DNA of 35,123 nt from Planctomyces sp. SH-PL62 (lineage in GTDB: Bacteria; Planctomycetota; Planctomycetia; Planctomycetales; Planctomycetaceae): assembly GCA_945893075.1 (NCBI GenBank), contig CAMDDX010000033.1, forward strand, positions 1-35,123. The letters are read 5' to 3'. This document shows, piece after piece, positions 23,729 to 32,101 of the stretch (within the stretch, counting starts at the first letter, position 1; each line of letters opens with the position of its first letter). The notes under the pieces are model-generated. The model did not search any database. It saw only the letters and a program-made list of their open reading frames with translations, and was not told where the DNA came from. Both the position numbers and the translations under genes were made by a program.

Positions 23729-26700
23729 GTGGCAAAGAAGAAACCGTCTGCGTCCGCAACTGCGAAGCCGTCCGTTAAAGCCGAGGTGCTCGGCGATCTG
23801 GAAGCTCGTGTCGAAGATGTGACGCAGGAGATCGGCCGATACCTCTTCGAGCATCTGCGTCGCCGCAAAGCGTCGATCTTCGAGAAGCGTTGGTGGGAAG
23901 ACCGCATCCTGTCGTGGGCGATGGGAGATGAAGCGGTCAAAGTGCAAATGTTTCGCTTCGTCGATGTGCTGCCGCGGCTGAAGACGCACGCGGCGGTCGC
24001 TCGGCATTTGCAGGAATACTTTGAGGAAGTCAGCACGCACTTGCCGGGAGCGGCGCGGCTGGTGCTCGATTGGGCCGAGCCGAACACAGTGCTCGGCCGG
24101 GCGCTGGCGGTCAACGCGCGGTCGAATGCGTCGCGGATGGCTCAGCGATTCATTGCCGGTTCGACCGTCGATGAGGTTTCCACCGCCGTCGGCAAACTGC
24201 GGAAGCAACGCTTCGGATTCACGCTCGATCTGCTCGGCGAGGCCACGATTTCGGAGTCGGAGTCGGACGCCTATCAGCAGCAATACCTCAACCTCATCAG
24301 CGGGCTGGCGGCTCAAGCCAACGAATGGTTGGAGGATTGTCAGCTCGACAGCGATCATCTCGGCCCGATCCCGCGAGTCAACGTCTCGTTGAAGCTGTCG
24401 GCGTTGTGCAGTCACTTCCGCCCGATCGACCCAGTGGGCACGACCGACGAAGTGCTCTCGCGGCTGCGGCCGATCTTGCGAGCAGCTCGCGAACATGGGG
24501 CCTACGTGCATGTCGATATGGAGCAGTTCGCGTTCAAAGATCTGACGCTCGACATCTTCCAACAGGTTTTGATGGAGGCCGAGTTTCGTGACTTCGCCGA
24601 CGTCGGCATCGTGATTCAAGCGTACCTGCCGGACGCCGAGCGTGATCTGCAACGATTGCTGAAGTGGTCGAAGAAGCGCGGCACACCGGTCACGGTGCGG
24701 CTCGTGAAGGGGGCGTACTGGGATTACGAAACGGTCTCGGCCGGTCTGCATGGTTGGCCGGTGCCGGTCTTCCAAGAGAAGTGGCAATCGGATGTGAACT
24801 TTGAAAAGCTCGCGCGGTTGCTGATGGAGAATTACCAACTGCTGCGACCCGCGCTCGCCAGTCATAACTTGCGAAGTCTCGCGAATGGCATCGCGTGGGC
24901 GAGACAACTTAAGGTGCCGATCGGAGCGTTTGAAATTCAAATGCTCTACGGCATGGCCACTGAGCAAGCGCAGCTCTTCGCCGAGATGGGGCATCGCGTC
25001 CGCATCTACACGCCGTTCGGAGAATTGATCCCCGGCATGGCGTACCTCGTCCGCCGCTTGCTGGAGAACACCAGCAACGATTCGTTCCTGCGACACAGCC
25101 TCGCGGAGAACGTCACCGTCGAGGATTTGTTCGCCGTCCCCGAAAGCCGAAAGCCCGTAGGGTGGGTCGAGTCATCGAGACCCACCGAACCGAATGCCAG
25201 ACATGGTGGGTCTCGTGCCTCGACCCACCCTACATCACTCGAAAGCACTCTCATGTTCCGCAACGAACCCCCCACCGATTTCGGTCAAGCCGCAAACCGC
25301 AAGGCGTTTCAAGAAGCGCTCGACGATGTCAAAAGCCAGTTCGGCAACGAATACCCGCTGGTCATCAATGGCCGAGTCGTCGAAACGAAAGGGGCGATCG
25401 TTTCGATCAGCCCGTCGCATCGCGGCGTGAATGTCGGCAAGGTCTCGTCGGCAACGAAGCTCGATGCCGAGAACGCCATCGCCGCTGCCAAGGCCGCGTT
25501 CCCCGGCTGGTCGCGCGTTGAGCCGAAGTATCGGGCCGAGCACCTCCAGATCATCGCCAAACAACTCAGCGACCAGCGATTTGAGCTGGCCGCGTGGATC
25601 GTCCACGAAGTCGGCAAGTCGTGGGAGGATGCCGACGGCGATGTTGCCGAAGCGATCGACTTCTGCCGCTTCTATGCCGAGCAAATGCTGGCAATGTCAC
25701 AGCCGCAGCGTGTCGATCTGGCGGGCGAAGAGAACGAATTCCATTACCGCCCGCGGGGTGTGGTCGCGGTCATCGCGCCGTGGAATTTCCCGCTGGCGAT
25801 TCTGTCCGGCATGACGGTCGCCGCGCTGGCGATGGGCAACACCGTCGTGCTCAAACCGGCCGAGCAATCGTCGATCGTGGCCGCCAAGTTCATGGACATC
25901 CTGATGGAGTCCGGCCTGCCGGACGGCGTCGTCAACTTCCTGCCCGGCATCGGCGAAGAGATCGGCCCGACGCTCGTGCAAAGCCCCAATGTCGATGTCA
26001 TCGCCTTCACCGGCTCACGAGCCGTCGGCCTCGAAATCAACAAAGCCGCAGCCGCGATTGATCTGCATCAGCACGGCGTCAAACGAGTCATTGCCGAGAT
26101 GGGTGGCAAGAACGCGATCATCGTTGATGATGATGCCGACCTCGATGAAGCGGTGCTCGGCGTTGTGCAATCCGCGTTCGGCTACGCCGGCCAGAAGTGC
26201 TCGGCCTGTTCGCGAGCGATCGTGCTCGCCGGCGCATACGACCAATTCCTCGAACGACTGGTCCGCGCGGTCAAGAGTTTGAAACTTGGCCCGGCTGAAG
26301 ACCCTGGCACGTTCGTTCCGCCGGTGATCGACTCGAACGCTTGCGAGCGCATCACCGAATACATTGAACTCGGCAAGCTGCAACACCTGGTTGCGGTCGC
26401 GAGCGATGTGCCGCCGAAGCTCGCCAAGGAAGGTCACTACGTCGCCCCGCATGTCTTCGCCGACGTGCCGGCGGACTCGCGTCTCGCGCAAGAAGAAATC
26501 TTCGGCCCGGTGTTGTGCGTCCTCAAAGCGAAGAATCTCGACGAAGCATTCACGCTCGCCAACGGCACCGACTACGCATTGACCGGCGGCCTCTATAGCC
26601 GCAGTCCGCAGAACCTTGCACGCGCCCGTCGCGAGTTCCAGGTCGGCAACCTGTACCTCAACCGCCCGATCACCGGCGCGTTGGTCAATCGCCAACCGTT

Positions 26701-26833
26701 CGGCGGCTTCAAGCTCAGCGGCACTGGGACGAAGGCCGGTGGAGCCGACTACCTCATGCAATTCGTCGTGCCGATCAGCGTTACCGAGAATACGCTGCGA
26801 CGCGGGTTCGCTCCGAAGTCGGAAAAGACGTAG
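23729..26833 (+). CDS. putA: Proline dehydrogenase / glutamate-semialdehyde dehydrogenase fusion
   Basis: This 1034-residue bifunctional enzyme oxidises proline to glutamate through P5C. Residues about 40-470 are the FAD-dependent proline dehydrogenase barrel, with VKGAYWDYE and the substrate motif YLVRRLLENTSNDSF (R442, R443). Residues about 510-1030 are the aldehyde dehydrogenase, with APWNFPLAI, E790 in IAEMGGKNA, and catalytic C824 in GQKCSACS. The linker (about 477-502) is encoded by a GTAG...CTAC repeat. No N-terminal DNA-binding domain is present, so it lacks the autoregulation seen in enteric PutA. The start is GTG 23729, with AGGA 14 bases upstream as a distant ribosome site. The 20 lysine- and serine-rich residues at the beginning are plausible but not proven. 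Confidence 0.92.
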   Translation: MAKKKPSASATAKPSVKAEVLGDLEARVEDVTQEIGRYLFEHLRRRKASIFEKRWWEDRILSWAMGDEAVKVQMFRFVDVLPRLKTHAAVARHLQEYFEEVSTHLPGAARLVLDWAEPNTVLGRALAVNARSNASRMAQRFIAGSTVDEVSTAVGKLRKQRFGFTLDLLGEATISESESDAYQQQYLNLISGLAAQANEWLEDCQLDSDHLGPIPRVNVSLKLSALCSHFRPIDPVGTTDEVLSRLRPILRAAREHGAYVHVDMEQFAFKDLTLDIFQQVLMEAEFRDFADVGIVIQAYLPDAERDLQRLLKWSKKRGTPVTVRLVKGAYWDYETVSAGLHGWPVPVFQEKWQSDVNFEKLARLLMENYQLLRPALASHNLRSLANGIAWARQLKVPIGAFEIQMLYGMATEQAQLFAEMGHRVRIYTPFGELIPGMAYLVRRLLENTSNDSFLRHSLAENVTVEDLFAVPESRKPVGWVESSRPTEPNARHGGSRASTHPTSLESTLMFRNEPPTDFGQAANRKAFQEALDDVKSQFGNEYPLVINGRVVETKGAIVSISPSHRGVNVGKVSSATKLDAENAIAAAKAAFPGWSRVEPKYRAEHLQIIAKQLSDQRFELAAWIVHEVGKSWEDADGDVAEAIDFCRFYAEQMLAMSQPQRVDLAGEENEFHYRPRGVVAVIAPWNFPLAILSGMTVAALAMGNTVVLKPAEQSSIVAAKFMDILMESGLPDGVVNFLPGIGEEIGPTLVQSPNVDVIAFTGSRAVGLEINKAAAAIDLHQHGVKRVIAEMGGKNAIIVDDDADLDEAVLGVVQSAFGYAGQKCSACSRAIVLAGAYDQFLERLVRAVKSLKLGPAEDPGTFVPPVIDSNACERITEYIELGKLQHLVAVASDVPPKLAKEGHYVAPHVFADVPADSRLAQEEIFGPVLCVLKAKNLDEAFTLANGTDYALTGGLYSRSPQNLARARREFQVGNLYLNRPITGALVNRQPFGGFKLSGTGTKAGGADYLMQFVVPISVTENTLRRGFAPKSEKT
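25157..25233. repeat. GTAG...CTAC REP doublet inside the putA-type gene
   Basis: The left arm is GTAGGGTGGGTCGAG...CGAGACCCACC. The right arm is GGTGGGTCTCG...CTCGACCCACCCTAC. It is read in frame as PVGWVESSRPTEPNARHGGS and so on, exactly between the two catalytic domains. Confidence 0.9.
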
Positions 26834-26853
26834 CGCGGCGAAACCGCAAAGAC

Positions 26854-26906
26854 GTGGGGTACGTTTTCAACGTGCCCGAAACGAGCACGTTGAAAACGTG
26901 CTCCAC
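26854..26906. repeat. Inverted repeat, family H, between convergent genes
   Basis: The arms are GTGGGGTACGTTTTCAACGT then GC, with the reverse complement GCACGTTGAAAACGTGCTCC then AC. The loop is about 9 bases, so it folds as a long hairpin. It lies 20 bases after the putA-type stop and 10 before the M50 stop, a position suited to bidirectional termination. Confidence 0.88.
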
Positions 26907-26915
26907 GCGCTGCGA

Positions 26916-29150
26916 TCACAAACGGAAGTGGAACGTCGTCTTGAGATACCGCCAGATCCAATCCCACGTCGAGCGTTTGCCGATGTGGAATCGGGCGCGG
27001 CCACGCATTCCTGAGCGCAACAGCGGGATATCCTCGTCCAACACGACGGTCGTTTGATACGCGGCGCTGACCAGCCGCTCGCGGCCTTGATCGTCGCTGG
27101 TGGTGGGGACTTCGCCGCCGAGCTTGTTCGACAGCAGTTGTGGCACGAATTGCAAATCGCGGTCGGAAATTTTCTCGACCTTGCCGACGTAAATCTTATC
27201 GGGCAGATGATCGAACTTCAGTTGGACCTCGTCGCCGACTTTGACGTCATTACGGTCCTTCTGATCGACCAGCAGCGTGGCTTGGAATTTGTTGTCGGGA
27301 GCGATGCTGCACACGTGCGTGCGTTCTTCCAGGAAGCTGTCGCGATTCTTCTCGGCGAGCGGCGTGCCGTTCCACGCAGCGAGCTGCACGCGAGTGGCGT
27401 CCGCTTTCGGTTCCGGCGTGGCCGGTGGGGCCACCACGACCCCGCCGCAGGGCGCGACAATCCGCAACTGCGCCAGTTGGTTTTCGTACTCGGCCAATTG
27501 TTCTCGAACCGTCAGCAGTTTCTGATTGGCGATTTTTAATTCGGCCTGCGAGTCCGTGGCTTGATGCACCTTAATTTCTTCCAAGATCACTCGGCCTTGG
27601 ACCTGCATCTCGCGCTTCTTGTCTTCCTTCTCCGGATTTTCGAGATCGACGATCGGGCCGCCCTCTTGGACGTGTTGGCCTTCCGCGACGAATTGCTCGC
27701 GCAAGAATCCGGGAGTCGTCGAATAGACGTGCTGCACGTCGTGCGGTTCGACGATGTACATGGCGTCGAAGTGCCACGGGACCGGCACGAACAAGCCCAC
27801 GCCGAGAACAGTCAACAGCACGGTGCCACTCGCGATCATTTTGGGGCGGCTCATGGGTTCGATCCTGGGAGCAGTGATGATTTGGTAGAAGTTGAAGAAG
27901 AAGGAGTAAATGATTCCGGAGAACGAGCAGATGGCCAGCGTGATGCCGAGACTTTGCAGTTCATACGGTTTCAAGACGGTGTAGAAAAAGGTCAAAATCG
28001 CCACCATCACGAAGATCCGGTAGATGTTGGCCGTGATCGCGAAAATGATGAACCAGAACTTGCCGGTCTCCGGCATGAACGGGTCGGGGCGGGCTTCGAT
28101 CCCCAGACAATACCAGGCGAAGCTTTCACGCATCAGCTTGTCGGCCTTGGGACGCAGGTTGGGGATTTCCAGGAAGTCCGCCAGCATGTAGTAGCCGTCG
28201 AACCGCATCAGCGGGTTCGCATTGAAGATGACTGTCGTGATCGACGTCACAAAGAAAATGTTGAGGCACAAGTGGTGCATCAACCCGGTCTCGGTATAGG
28301 CCCAGAAGAAGATCGCGAAGCCGGAGATGATCGCCTCGATATACATGCCGGCCGCGCCGATCATGATCCGCTTCCACTTGTTCTTCAGCGTCCAACTGTC
28401 GGAGACGTCGCAATACAAGCAGGGGCTGAAGCAGAGCAGCATGACCCCCATTTCGTGACATTCGCCGCCGTAGACTTTGCAGCTCAGGCCGTGGCCGAAC
28501 TCGTGGCAGATTTTGCAGGCGGCCAGCGTGACCCACAGATACATCAGGTTCGGCCAACCGAAGAACTGCTGGAACTCAGGAATCTGCGCGGTGAAATCAC
28601 TGAACCGCGTCCCCAGCATGATCCAGGACGCCACGCAGAACAGCGTCATCGTGATCAAGCCCCAGGGCTTGAACAGCCAGCCGGCAATCGGATTCAGAAA
28701 CGTCAGCGCGTTTTCCGGATCCCAACCGGGCAGCCGCAGGTACAGCAGGCTGCGCAGCGTCTGCCAAACTTTCTTGCGGAAGTTGTCTTTCTTCTGCTTG
28801 AGCAGCGCGGCTCCCTGGCCCATGCGGTTGCTGTGGACCAAGCCTTTCTCGTGCAGATCGGTGATGAGGTGCTGAATGTCGCTGAGTTGCAGCCGCACCG
28901 TCGGCAAAATGCGGAGCAGTTCGTCGCGGACCTCTTCCAGGCTGCGCTTGCCGTCGAGCAAGAAGAGCACTTCGTATTGCTCGGTCTGCAAGCGGTAGTA
29001 CTTCAGCCCAACCGGTTCTTTGATGACCCAGTAGGCGACCCCTTGATAATCGATGCGTTCAATGACCAGATCGGCCCGAGCCTGAAGGGGAATCGGCCGT
29101 CGATTGGACGGGGTCAACGAGGATTGAGCGGGATTTCCAGCAATCGACAT
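26916..29150 (-). CDS. PqqD-like / M50 zinc metalloprotease / HlyD fusion membrane protein
   Basis: This protein has 744 residues. Residues about 30-115 form a PqqD-like winged helix (YYRLQTEQYEVLFLLDGKRS). Residues about 150-470 are a polytopic M50 (site-2 protease) domain with zinc motif HEFGH at about 216-220 and the partner motif NANPLMRFDGYYMLAD. Residues about 480-740 are an HlyD-type adaptor, with lipoyl-like halves around a coiled coil (QAELKIANQKLLTVREQLAEYENQLAQLR) and a beta-barrel. Related fusions accompany bacteriocin or RiPP-type export in other bacteria. Here it is downstream of a separate HlyD adaptor and a YHS protein on the same strand, which suggests an envelope export complex. 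No ABC ATPase or outer-membrane channel gene is in the window. Start ATG 29150, with no clear ribosome site. Confidence 0.87.
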   Translation of the reverse strand: MSIAGNPAQSSLTPSNRRPIPLQARADLVIERIDYQGVAYWVIKEPVGLKYYRLQTEQYEVLFLLDGKRSLEEVRDELLRILPTVRLQLSDIQHLITDLHEKGLVHSNRMGQGAALLKQKKDNFRKKVWQTLRSLLYLRLPGWDPENALTFLNPIAGWLFKPWGLITMTLFCVASWIMLGTRFSDFTAQIPEFQQFFGWPNLMYLWVTLAACKICHEFGHGLSCKVYGGECHEMGVMLLCFSPCLYCDVSDSWTLKNKWKRIMIGAAGMYIEAIISGFAIFFWAYTETGLMHHLCLNIFFVTSITTVIFNANPLMRFDGYYMLADFLEIPNLRPKADKLMRESFAWYCLGIEARPDPFMPETGKFWFIIFAITANIYRIFVMVAILTFFYTVLKPYELQSLGITLAICSFSGIIYSFFFNFYQIITAPRIEPMSRPKMIASGTVLLTVLGVGLFVPVPWHFDAMYIVEPHDVQHVYSTTPGFLREQFVAEGQHVQEGGPIVDLENPEKEDKKREMQVQGRVILEEIKVHQATDSQAELKIANQKLLTVREQLAEYENQLAQLRIVAPCGGVVVAPPATPEPKADATRVQLAAWNGTPLAEKNRDSFLEERTHVCSIAPDNKFQATLLVDQKDRNDVKVGDEVQLKFDHLPDKIYVGKVEKISDRDLQFVPQLLSNKLGGEVPTTSDDQGRERLVSAAYQTTVVLDEDIPLLRSGMRGRARFHIGKRSTWDWIWRYLKTTFHFRL

Positions 29151-29200
29151 GGGCGGGCTTCTTCAGTCATTCGTCGTTAGGGACACAGAGCCTTTGTCGG

Positions 29201-29332
29201 AATGTCCAATTTCCAAGCTTCAATGACCAATGAATTCTCAATGTCCAAAACCCAAACGGGAAACGGAAGCATCACGTCGAGAAATCAGGTCAGCGGCTCA
29301 TTGGACATTGGGATTTGGAGCTTGGACATTGA
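29201..29332. repeat. Degenerate inverted/direct repeat, family J
   Basis: AATGTCCAA units occur at left (29201, and again about 40 bases on), and the complementary TTGGACATT occurs twice at right (from about 29300 and 29322). It occupies most of the 215-base gap between the M50 fusion and the HlyD adaptor genes. No gene is seen in the gap. Confidence 0.7.
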
Positions 29333-29365
29333 GTCGTGGCTTCGCCGCCAAACATCAATCTCGAC

Positions 29366-30403
29366 TCACTTGGTTCCACTGGCGGGGCTGATGCCGGACG
29401 GTCCAACTTTTGAAGCGGCTTTCTTGGTGATGCCGCCACCTTCCTTGCGGCCATGCCGGATGGTCATCTTGGCGTACAAGCCTTCGATCAAGAGTGCTTC
29501 GGGATTGTCCACTTCGGCCCACACGCGAGCGCCGTGAGTCACCGGGCTGACGGTCTTGTCGATGAAGTACACCTTGCCCTCGAAGATTTTCTTTTCGATG
29601 TCCAAGTCCTTGTCCGGAATGTCCAGCCGCACTTCGACCCGATCACCTTTTTGCACTTTGGCGTAATCCTCAATGGGCAAATACCCCTCGACCCTCACCG
29701 AGCGGGTGCTGATGAGTTCCAGGATCGGCGTCCCTTGAGTGACCGCCTCCCCTTTGTGCTTGAGCACCTTGCGCACCTCGCCGTCAAACGGAGCCTCGAT
29801 CTTGTAGGTCTTCAACTCGGCGGCGGCCTTTTCCATTTCCAGCACGGCCACAGCCTGCTCGAACTCGGCCTGCTCGCCTTGCAAGAGGCCCTTTTCGTAA
29901 TTCAACTTTGCGCGTTCGACCTCGGTCGAGGGAATTGCACCGGGCACCTTACGGTTACTTTCCAGCATCCTCTCCCATTCCGCCTTGGCGACGGCGGCGG
30001 ATTTTTCGGCGAAGCGTTTGTTGACGTCGTTCTCCGCCTTCTGCTTGGCGATTTTGAAAATGGCGACCGCAAGTTCGTCTTTCAAAAAGACGATCTCTTG
30101 GTCCTTGCGGACGATGTCCCCTTCCTTAGGTTCGACGAACGCAATCAGTCCCGGCCGGTCGCTGGCCAACACCACGCTTTCGAGCAACTTGACCGAACAC
30201 TTCGGCAACGTCACCGCGCCAGGTTCGCGAGTCACTTGCTCGGCCGGTTCCGTGTCATCGAGACTCGGTGCCGAGTTCGTTCGTGGCCGGGGATTTTGTC
30301 CGGGATTCTGCCAGGCCTGAGTGAGATTGTTGCCAGCGATGAGTAAACCGGCCGACAGGCCCGCGACCGACAGACAAAACAACTTTGAGCGAGAAAACCG
30401 CAT
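29366..30403 (-). CDS. HlyD-family periplasmic adaptor
   Basis: This 345-residue membrane-fusion protein has an N-terminal signal/anchor (KLFCLSVAGLSAGLLIAG). A lipoyl-like domain begins at about 85 (SDRPGLIAFVEPKEGDIV). A long coiled coil follows at about 120-205, then the second lipoyl half (APFDGEVRKVLKHKGEAVTQG), and a beta-barrel to about 310. Such adaptors link an inner-membrane pump to an outer-membrane channel. ATG 30403 has a perfect AAGGAG at 30410-30415, and the 16-residue longer frame upstream is rejected. It probably works with the M50/HlyD fusion downstream. A repeat-filled gap of 292 bases separates it from the YHS gene upstream. Confidence 0.9.
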   Translation of the reverse strand: MRFSRSKLFCLSVAGLSAGLLIAGNNLTQAWQNPGQNPRPRTNSAPSLDDTEPAEQVTREPGAVTLPKCSVKLLESVVLASDRPGLIAFVEPKEGDIVRKDQEIVFLKDELAVAIFKIAKQKAENDVNKRFAEKSAAVAKAEWERMLESNRKVPGAIPSTEVERAKLNYEKGLLQGEQAEFEQAVAVLEMEKAAAELKTYKIEAPFDGEVRKVLKHKGEAVTQGTPILELISTRSVRVEGYLPIEDYAKVQKGDRVEVRLDIPDKDLDIEKKIFEGKVYFIDKTVSPVTHGARVWAEVDNPEALLIEGLYAKMTIRHGRKEGGGITKKAASKVGPSGISPASGTK

Positions 30404-30409
30404 GGGAAA

Positions 30410-30415
30410 CTCCTT
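30410..30415 (-). promoter_or_regulatory. Ribosome binding site of the HlyD adaptor
   Basis: AAGGAG on the minus strand, 6 bases before ATG 30403. It is the clearest ribosome site in the window and fixes the start. Confidence 0.8.
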
Positions 30416-30544
30416 CGGACCCGTGATGTCGAGAGGTTCATGGAATGGCACAACGGTCGCAGTCTAGCCGTGTCCCCGAAACGTGGGAACGCGAGGTTTT
30501 CAGCGATGGCTGGCGGAGCGCACGACGCATATTGCGCGAGAACC

Positions 30545-30670
30545 GGGGTCAGGTGTTCTGATTTCTGTTTTGGCCGTGGAATTGCCGTCGAGTGTCGTTG
30601 CCAGACAATTTTCCAATCCACGATTGGCACCTTTGGTGACGCCAAAACAGAAATCAGAACACCTGACCCC
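30545..30670. repeat. REP-doublet element, family B copy 4
   Basis: The arms are GGGGTCAGGTGTTCTGATTT plus CTGTTTTGG and their reverse complement. The core is unrelated to the cores of copies 1-3. It lies between the YHS gene and the HlyD adaptor gene. The rest of the gap (30404-30544) shows no gene. Confidence 0.93.
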
Positions 30671-30695
30671 TCCTCGTTAGCCATCACATGCAGAC

Positions 30696-31484
30696 TCATT
30701 TCTTCTCGGCCTTTTTCTCTTCCAGCTTCTTCCGATAATCCGCGAGCACTCCTTCGGGATCGTCGTTGAACGCATCGCGGCAGCCGGTGCAGCAGACCCA
30801 GTAGGTCTCCCCTTTATAGCTGACTTTGATCGTCCCCTGGCCGCCAGTGACGACGCACACCGGCCCGGTTTGATCGGACTCCGCCAACCGAGTCCCTTCG
30901 CGGGTGTAGCCGACTTCCGCGATCCGGTTGAAGAAGTTTTGCCCCGCCCCCTTTTGCTCGAACAGCACCAGCGTCCGCTTCTCGTTGAGCCGCGTGACGG
31001 TGATGCGACGTCCTTCGGCTCCCTCCTTGGCGGGCGTGTCAAAAATCAGTTTGTTCCCTTCCGAGATGCCCGTGTATTCGCGTGCGATGGTGTCGCCGGG
31101 CTTCGCGCCGAGTTCCACCGTCTTCAGTCGAAAGGTCTTGGTCTTCGGGTCGAACGTCATCCACGCGGACCGCAGCAGCTTCCCCTCATCGACGGCGTAC
31201 TCCAGCGCGACGTTGTCGCCGTCGAATTTCCAACGCCACTCGGCTTTCTCAATCCATCCGCCGGAATTGGAGCCACGTTTGGGGAGCGCCGTCCCGCGCC
31301 ACCCACCCACCAAATCTTGAAACGGAGTCAGCGCTTCTTTGGCTGCCGATTTGGTTCCGGTGGTTTTCGGTTTCGTCTCTTCCGTGTGTGGCACGCCGCA
31401 GACGGCCATCACCACGCTGAGACCGGCGGCCACGACCACACCGCACCAAGTCCACTCGCGGGGATTCTCTCTTGAGCAACGCAT
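30696..31484 (-). CDS. Exported protein with C-terminal YHS/TRASH-like metal-binding domain
   Basis: This 262-residue protein has an N-terminal hydrophobic segment (GVVVAAGLSVVMAVCG). The cysteine at its end could be a lipid attachment site, but MAVC is not a good lipobox. Residues about 50-185 are a beta-rich domain (VGGWRGTALPKRG, WRWKFDGDNVALEYAVD) that looks like a lipocalin-like fold. The last 60 residues resemble a YHS/TRASH domain: PVCVVTGG, then YKGETYWVCCTGCRDAFNDDPEG, with cysteines suited to bind a metal. It may sense or hold a heavy metal for the neighbouring export genes, which is an inference from order and strand. The start at 31484 (MRCSREN) has GGAG upstream. The longer frame is rejected because the signal sequence would be internal. 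Confidence 0.78.
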   Translation of the reverse strand: MRCSRENPREWTWCGVVVAAGLSVVMAVCGVPHTEETKPKTTGTKSAAKEALTPFQDLVGGWRGTALPKRGSNSGGWIEKAEWRWKFDGDNVALEYAVDEGKLLRSAWMTFDPKTKTFRLKTVELGAKPGDTIAREYTGISEGNKLIFDTPAKEGAEGRRITVTRLNEKRTLVLFEQKGAGQNFFNRIAEVGYTREGTRLAESDQTGPVCVVTGGQGTIKVSYKGETYWVCCTGCRDAFNDDPEGVLADYRKKLEEKKAEKK

Positions 31485-31733
31485 TGCATGAACTCCGTCT
31501 TGCCTGGGCCTGGTTGGGCGAACGGCCAAATCTGATGTCCGCACAATCGGTTTGTCTGACATGTGCCGCAGGCGATCTTCCAAGATGTTCCGAAACTGAG
31601 CAATGCTGCTGGGAAAAACATTGCTTGTCAGCGGTCGCGATGGGTATTTTCACGCCCCTGCCAGCACTCCCAGTTTCACGGTCGCCTTGCCGATCAAACC
31701 CTCAGCCCGCCATGATGCGCCGCGAATTCGTGC

Positions 31734-31738
31734 GGAGG
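31734..31738 (+). promoter_or_regulatory. Ribosome binding site of the small membrane protein
   Basis: GGAGG lies 7 bases before ATG 31746. It supports this short gene as real. The gap 31485-31733 is a divergent region with no other gene seen. Confidence 0.7.
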
Positions 31739-31745
31739 ACTCGTC

Positions 31746-32000
31746 ATGTCTCAAGAACCCGACTCGCCGCGTGCGGGAAGTTTGGTGCCGTCGAAGGGGA
31801 TCGAATGGAGTTTCCTTTGGCTCGCCGTTGGGATCCTGGGCATGGTGTTTTTGTTCTTCACGTTGCTGGGCACGAAATCCGACGACAAAACGCCGACCTA
31901 CGACCGCGACATGCAAATCAATCCGCAACCGCCCCGCGTACGCGAGGGCTCTGACGGCCAGCCGGAAGTCGGCGCTCCAGAGAACACCGAATCCTCGTAG
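31746..32000 (+). CDS. Small single-pass membrane protein of unknown function
   Basis: This 84-residue protein has one clear transmembrane segment at about residues 22-42 (FLWLAVGILGMVFLFFTLLG), a short charged N-terminus and a polar, acidic, proline-rich C-terminal tail. It was not recognised. The good ribosome site and the well-formed membrane segment argue that it is a true gene. It is divergent from the YHS gene, and a repeat follows before the pseudouridine synthase gene, so shared transcription with the latter is possible. Confidence 0.7.
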   Translation: MSQEPDSPRAGSLVPSKGIEWSFLWLAVGILGMVFLFFTLLGTKSDDKTPTYDRDMQINPQPPRVREGSDGQPEVGAPENTESS

Positions 32001-32026
32001 CAGCCGTTTCAAAGCCAGATTTCACC

Positions 32027-32091
32027 GTAGCCACGTTCGCCAGAACGTGGGGTGTTTGCAGGTTTTCCCACGTTCTGGCGAACGTGGCTAC
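32027..32091. repeat. GTAG...CTAC REP doublet (GTAGCCACG type), left of the pseudouridine synthase
   Basis: The left arm is GTAGCCACGTTCGCCAGAAC then GTGG. The right arm is the reverse complement CCACGTTCTGGCGAACGTGG then CTAC. It ends 10 bases before the start codon of the next gene, so the hairpin sits in its 5' leader. Confidence 0.92.
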
Positions 32092-32101
32092 AAAGTGACC
32101 C

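Noticed and set aside
23711..25096. 461-codon minus-strand frame opposite the putA-type gene
   Set aside because: It is an antisense shadow. The plus-strand frame carries all the enzyme motifs.
27561..29180. 539-codon open frame on the plus strand
   Set aside because: It is the exact antisense of the M50/HlyD fusion, rich in R, H, D and Q as expected for a GC-rich shadow frame, with no recognisable domain.
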